DNA from: UBA6054 sp964522095 | GTDB taxonomy: Bacteria; Planctomycetota; Phycisphaerae; Phycisphaerales; UBA1924 | Direction: 5' to 3' | NCBI GenBank assembly: GCA_964522095.1 | Contig: CAZFSO010000097.1 | Span: forward strand, 1-7,997 | Length of the DNA stretch: 7,997 nt | Shown: one piece after another, positions 5,723 through 7,997 of the stretch | Layout of the letters: each line of letters opens with the position of its first letter | How positions within the stretch are numbered: position 1 is the first letter of the stretch | The notes under the pieces: generated by a model | What the model was told of the DNA's origin: nothing | What the model saw: the letters and a program-made list of their open reading frames with translations, nothing else | Database searches by the model: none | Translations under genes and position numbers: made by a program

Positions 5723-7180
5723 TCACTCCCCCAGCGTCTTCTTGCGGCGCAGGATGTGGTGGTAGTGCTGGGCGAAGCGGTGGGCCTCGTCGCGGACCTG
5801 CTGGAGCAGGCGCAGGCCGGGGTTGTTGCGGCTCATGCGGATGGGCTCCTTCTCGCGCTGCACGTAGACCAGTTCCTCCTTCTTGGCGATCGAGATGACC
5901 ATGGGCGGGCGGACGTCGAGGGTGTCGAACGCGGCCAGGGCGGCGTGGAGTTGGCCCAGCCCGCCGTCGATGAGGATCACGTCGGGGTACAGCTCGTGGC
6001 CGGCGCCGGCCTCGCGGTAGCGGCGCGAGACGACCTCGCTGAGCGCCATGTAGTCGTCGTTGGCCCGCCCGCCGGGCAGGTTGGCAAAGGTCTTGATGCG
6101 GTAGCGCCGGTACTCGTCCTTGAACGGCTTGCCGTCGATGAAGCAGACCTTGCTGCCCACGGTCTCGCCGCCCTGGAGGTGGGCGATGTCGAAGCCCTCA
6201 ATCGCGCGGATGGGCCGGTCCAGGCCCAGGGCCTTCTGGAGCGCGGCGGTGCCCTTCTGGGGGTCGACGTAGCCGATCTCGGTCTCGGGCTGCCAGCGGT
6301 CGGAGCGGTCGCCGCGGTCGGAGAGTTTCTCGATGGCGACGATCTGGTCGCGCAGGGCGGCGGCCTTCTCGAACTCCAGGCGGGCCGAGGCGTCGTCCAT
6401 CTCGGCCCGCATCTCGCGGAGCATGGTGGACCGCTTGGTGCCCAGGAACTTGACGAACCGGTCCACGTCCTGGCCGTAGACGGTGACCGAGACCGACTCG
6501 TTGCACGGCGCGGTGCACTGGCCGATGGCGTGCAGCAGGCACGGGCGGAAGTAGCGGTTCTTCGGGTCGCCCTTGACGATGTCGAGTTTGCAGGTGCGGT
6601 ACTTGAAGACCCGCTGGAGGGTTTGAACCGCCTCGCGCAGCGCGCCGGCGTTGGCGAAGGGGCCGAAGACCCGAGCGTTGCGCATCTCGGGGGCCTGCTC
6701 GCCGGTGCGCTCGTCGATGCCCGTCGGGTTGCGCGTGACGAACACGCGCGGGTAGTCCTCGTTGCGCGTGACGACCAGGTAGGGAAAACTCTTGTCGTCT
6801 GTCAGGCGTTCGTTGTGCCTGGGACGGATGTCCTTGATCAGCCGGTTCTCGGTGAGCAGCGCCTCCCACTCGGTCTCGGTGAGCAGGTAATCGAACGTGT
6901 GGACGGCGTCGAGCATCCGCCCCTTCTTCGGCCCCAGGTCCGCGCTGGGCACGAAGTACGAGGCCACCCGGTCGGGCAGGCTGGCGGCCTTGCCGACGTA
7001 GAGCACCACCCCCTTGTGGTCCTTCATCAGGTAGACGCCCGGCGACGGCGGCAGGGCCCGGGCCGCCTTGAGCAGGCGCGCCAGCCGGGCCTCCCGCGTC
7101 TCCGTCCCCCAGCCGGGCGGGGCGTCGGAAGCCTGGAAGCCGTCCTGGTCCACCGGGATGGGATCGGGGTCGTCGGGCAC
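5723..7180 (-). CDS. uvrC: UvrABC excinuclease subunit C, lacking the C-terminal HhH domain
   Basis: UvrC makes both incisions around a DNA lesion once UvrB is loaded, in cytosolic nucleotide excision repair. The 485-residue protein has the N-terminal GIY-YIG nuclease (about 44-125: GVY 48-50, YVG 61-63, Arg71, Glu111 and Asn123), which makes the 3' cut. A Cys cluster follows (C197, C214, C222, C226, in RPCLLHAIGQCTAPC) at positions matching the E. coli UvrC cysteines reported to hold an Fe-S cluster. Next come the UVR UvrB-binding helix (RLEFEKAAALRDQI, 267-280) and the RNase H-like 5' nuclease with Asp331 (GFDIAH), Asp405 (LIDGG) and His467 (DEAHRF). It stops at HHILRRKKTLGE, where most UvrC proteins continue with tandem helix-hairpin-helix motifs, so it is about 100 residues short of the usual ~600. 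Start: GTG 7180 lies 7 nt behind a -10 box. An ATG at 7231 would add 17 Arg-rich residues without a ribosome site. Confidence 0.95.
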   Translation of the reverse strand: MPDDPDPIPVDQDGFQASDAPPGWGTETREARLARLLKAARALPPSPGVYLMKDHKGVVLYVGKAASLPDRVASYFVPSADLGPKKGRMLDAVHTFDYLLTETEWEALLTENRLIKDIRPRHNERLTDDKSFPYLVVTRNEDYPRVFVTRNPTGIDERTGEQAPEMRNARVFGPFANAGALREAVQTLQRVFKYRTCKLDIVKGDPKNRYFRPCLLHAIGQCTAPCNESVSVTVYGQDVDRFVKFLGTKRSTMLREMRAEMDDASARLEFEKAAALRDQIVAIEKLSDRGDRSDRWQPETEIGYVDPQKGTAALQKALGLDRPIRAIEGFDIAHLQGGETVGSKVCFIDGKPFKDEYRRYRIKTFANLPGGRANDDYMALSEVVSRRYREAGAGHELYPDVILIDGGLGQLHAALAAFDTLDVRPPMVISIAKKEELVYVQREKEPIRMSRNNPGLRLLQQVRDEAHRFAQHYHHILRRKKTLGE

Positions 7181-7187
7181 GGGGAGA

Positions 7188-7193
7188 ATCCTA
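7188..7193 (-). promoter_or_regulatory. -10 box of uvrC (leaderless)
   Basis: On the minus strand TAGGAT (7193 to 7188) lies 7 nt before the GTG at 7180, which places the transcription start at or one base before the start codon. No ribosome binding site is visible between them. A convincing -35 box is not seen; a weak CTGTCG lies about 18 nt further upstream. The box supports GTG 7180 over the longer ATG start at 7231. Confidence 0.55.
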
Positions 7194-7273
7194 TGGAAAC
7201 CCCCACGGCGGCGACAGTTGCGCGCCAACATGAGGCCGTTTGGCCCATGATTCGGCGCCGTGCGTCATGCGTC

Positions 7274-7362
7274 CGGTGCCGTGCTCTTCGTCTTCGAAGA
7301 GCACGCCTTCCCCGACCGCAACGCCCAAAGCGTGCTCTTCGAGGACGAAGAGCACGGCACCG
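7274..7362. repeat. Two inverted copies of a 32-nt hairpin repeat
   Basis: Copy 1 (7274-7305) is CGGTGC followed by a perfect 11-bp stem (CGTGCTCTTCG, 7280-7290; CGAAGAGCACG, 7295-7305) with loop TCTT. Copy 2 (7331-7362) is the same unit in opposite orientation, with loop AGGA; the two differ at one position in the loop. The copies are separated by 25 nt, so they can fold either as two small hairpins or as one long 32-bp imperfect stem. A third copy lies at 7961-7991. The unit is non-coding, sits between genes each time, and looks like a REP-type extragenic palindrome. No transposase gene is in the window. Confidence 0.85.
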
Positions 7363-7405
7363 AGGGCCGGCGGGCACAGCACCGAGGACCGGTAAGCACG
7401 GCACC
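7352..7405 (+). repeat. Short tandem repeat with 22-nt period
   Basis: GCACGGCACCGAGGGCCGG at 7352-7370 recurs as GCACAGCACCGAGGACCGG at 7374-7392 (17 of 19 matching), and its first 10 bases GCACGGCACC recur at 7396-7405. The starts are exactly 22 nt apart. The first unit includes the end of hairpin copy 2, so the array may have grown by duplication of the hairpin's edge. It ends about 30 bp before the -10 box of the next gene and might bind a regulator, but that is speculation. Confidence 0.6.
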
Positions 7406-7433
7406 ACATTCGGGGGCGTGGCCTGAAAAGAGT

Positions 7434-7442
7434 TGGTACACT
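7434..7442 (+). promoter_or_regulatory. Extended -10 promoter of the zinc-ribbon membrane protein gene
   Basis: TGGTACACT at 7434-7442 reads as an extended -10 box (TGn plus TACACT). With usual spacing the transcript starts near 7449 and has a leader of about 23 nt. No -35 box is seen, which fits an extended -10 promoter. This gene thus differs from the three leaderless promoters of the window. Confidence 0.55.
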
Positions 7443-7459
7443 CGGGCCCGATCTCACCC

Positions 7460-7465
7460 AAGGAG
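7460..7465 (+). promoter_or_regulatory. Ribosome binding site of the zinc-ribbon membrane protein gene
   Basis: AAGGAG lies 6 nt before the ATG at 7472. It is the strongest Shine-Dalgarno sequence in the window and decides this ATG over the in-frame TTG at 7433, which lies within the promoter. Confidence 0.8.
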
Positions 7466-7471
7466 ACCCCG

Positions 7472-7942
7472 ATGGCGACCCGACCCGGCGACATGGACCT
7501 CACCGCGGTGGCCAAGCGCCAGCGGGGCCTCATCTGGATCATCCTGCTCGGCATCGTGGCCAACATCGGCGCGTTCGTTTCCAGCGACGTGTCGCCCGTC
7601 GTGGCCCTCGCCGGCCTGGGCCTGTATCTGCTGTTCCAGTTGGCCGGCCTTGTTCAGGTCGTGCGTCTGGCCGCGGCCTTGCAGACTTCCGTCGTCCTCC
7701 GGATCGCGTACGTCGTCCTGCTGTTCATCCCGCTGGTCAACCTGCTGGTGCTGCTCACGGTCAACGGGCAGGCCAACAGCGTGCTGAAGGCGGCGGGGGT
7801 GCGCGTCGGCCTGGTGGGCGTGCCGGAGTCGGAGTTCGCCAAACTGGTGCGCGGCAACTGCCGCGGCTGCGGCTACGACCGCAGCGGCCTCGAACTGCTG
7901 CAAGGCTGCCCCGAGTGCGGACGCGTGCCGCAGGTGGTGTGA
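7472..7942 (+). CDS. Small membrane protein with C-terminal CxxC-CPxC zinc ribbon, function unknown
   Basis: The 156-residue protein has three predicted membrane helices (about 19-37, 42-67 and 73-97). A short linker contains NGQANSVLKAAGVRVGLVG, a stretch I associate with small bacterial membrane proteins of unknown function. It ends in a zinc ribbon CRGCGYDRSGLELLQGCPECG with Cys130, Cys133, Cys146 and Cys149. Ribbons of the 'CxxCGYDxxGL...CPECG' type are common in planctomycete proteins, where they may bind zinc or partner proteins; no catalytic residues are evident. There is no signal peptide, and the N-terminal 18 residues are polar and basic. It appears to be a single-gene unit with its own promoter and ribosome site, flanked on both sides by copies of the same hairpin repeat. 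No function can be assigned. The start and frame are well supported. Confidence 0.85.
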   Translation: MATRPGDMDLTAVAKRQRGLIWIILLGIVANIGAFVSSDVSPVVALAGLGLYLLFQLAGLVQVVRLAAALQTSVVLRIAYVVLLFIPLVNLLVLLTVNGQANSVLKAAGVRVGLVGVPESEFAKLVRGNCRGCGYDRSGLELLQGCPECGRVPQVV

Positions 7943-7946
7943 CGGA

Positions 7947-7960
7947 TTCGGATTTCCGAA
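7947..7960. repeat. Short perfect inverted repeat after the zinc-ribbon gene
   Basis: TTCGGA (7947-7952) and TCCGAA (7955-7960) are perfect complements separated by only two T residues. The repeat lies 5 bp after the stop codon and directly against the next hairpin repeat. A 2-nt loop is tight for an RNA hairpin and no T tract follows, so it is not a clear terminator. It may be a protein site or the edge of the neighbouring repeat element. Confidence 0.4.
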
Positions 7961-7991
7961 CGGTGCCGTGCTCTTCGCTTCGAAGAGCACG
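7961..7991. repeat. Third copy of the hairpin repeat, at the window edge
   Basis: CGGTGC followed by an 11-bp perfect stem (7967-7977 and 7981-7991) with a 3-nt loop CTT repeats the unit at 7274-7305 in the same orientation, with one base deleted in the loop. It lies 18 bp after the stop of the zinc-ribbon gene and could act as its transcript end, though no T run is visible before the window stops at 7997. An inverted partner may follow beyond the edge. Confidence 0.85.
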
Positions 7992-7997
7992 TCTTCT

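Noticed and set aside
7246..7269. A weak inverted repeat CATGA/TCATG around CGGCGCCG upstream of uvrC
   Set aside because: The 5-bp arms and the GC-rich centre are within what is expected by chance in this DNA, and the site is not placed over the uvrC -10 box.
5648..7426. A long plus-strand open frame opposite uvrC
   Set aside because: It mirrors the uvrC coding strand. The minus-strand product has every UvrC nuclease motif, and the plus-strand product is a low-complexity Val/Leu/Gly/Asp protein.
7419..7436. A sigma-54 promoter suggested by TGGC and TTGG before the zinc-ribbon gene
   Set aside because: The required GC at -12 is not at the correct distance from the GG at -24. The extended -10 box TGGTACACT explains the site better.

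Overview
This is a high-GC bacterial window that most resembles a planctomycete of the class Phycisphaerae. Three things suggest this. The partial gene at the left edge ends in the 'GC-type' dockerin-like tail (DLFAFTDAYAAGCP). The last protein carries a C-terminal CRGCGYDRSGL...CPECG zinc ribbon, common in small planctomycete membrane proteins. Three start codons sit directly behind a -10 box with no ribosome site. The taxonomic call is inference from these motifs, not from a database match.

Layout, left to right. (1) 1-87: the last 28 codons of a probably exported GC-dockerin protein, closed by an intrinsic terminator. (2) 134-592, minus: a Fur-fold winged-helix repressor that appears to have lost the usual Fur metal ligands. 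(3) A 64-bp divergent promoter region with two back-to-back -10 boxes, each 5-6 nt from a start codon. (4) 657-5544, plus: a three-gene operon with ATGA stop/start overlaps: a GT-C-like polytopic glycosyltransferase, a UPF0104/LPG-synthase-TM-type membrane protein, and glutamine-dependent NAD+ synthetase (nadE). (5) 5545-5722: a convergent intergenic gap almost filled by an element with 26-bp perfect inverted ends. (6) 5723-7180, minus: uvrC, complete in its two nuclease domains but ending before the usual C-terminal HhH2 domain. (7) 7181-7471: a divergent intergenic gap with the uvrC promoter, two inverted copies of a 32-nt hairpin repeat, a short 22-nt-period repeat, and the promoter and ribosome site of the next gene. 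(8) 7472-7942, plus: a small three-helix membrane protein with a zinc ribbon, followed by a third copy of the hairpin repeat at the window edge.

The three-gene operon pairs two envelope membrane proteins, probably for transfer of a lipid-linked sugar or lipid-related transport, with the last step of NAD+ synthesis. nadE has no ribosome site of its own and seems to depend on translation of the gene before it. The other genes look like single-gene units. I see no RNA gene, CRISPR array, transposase or phage gene, and no clear new defence or biosynthetic system. The most unusual items are the ligand-poor Fur protein, the leaderless promoters, the HhH-less UvrC, and two unrelated families of palindromic intergenic repeats.
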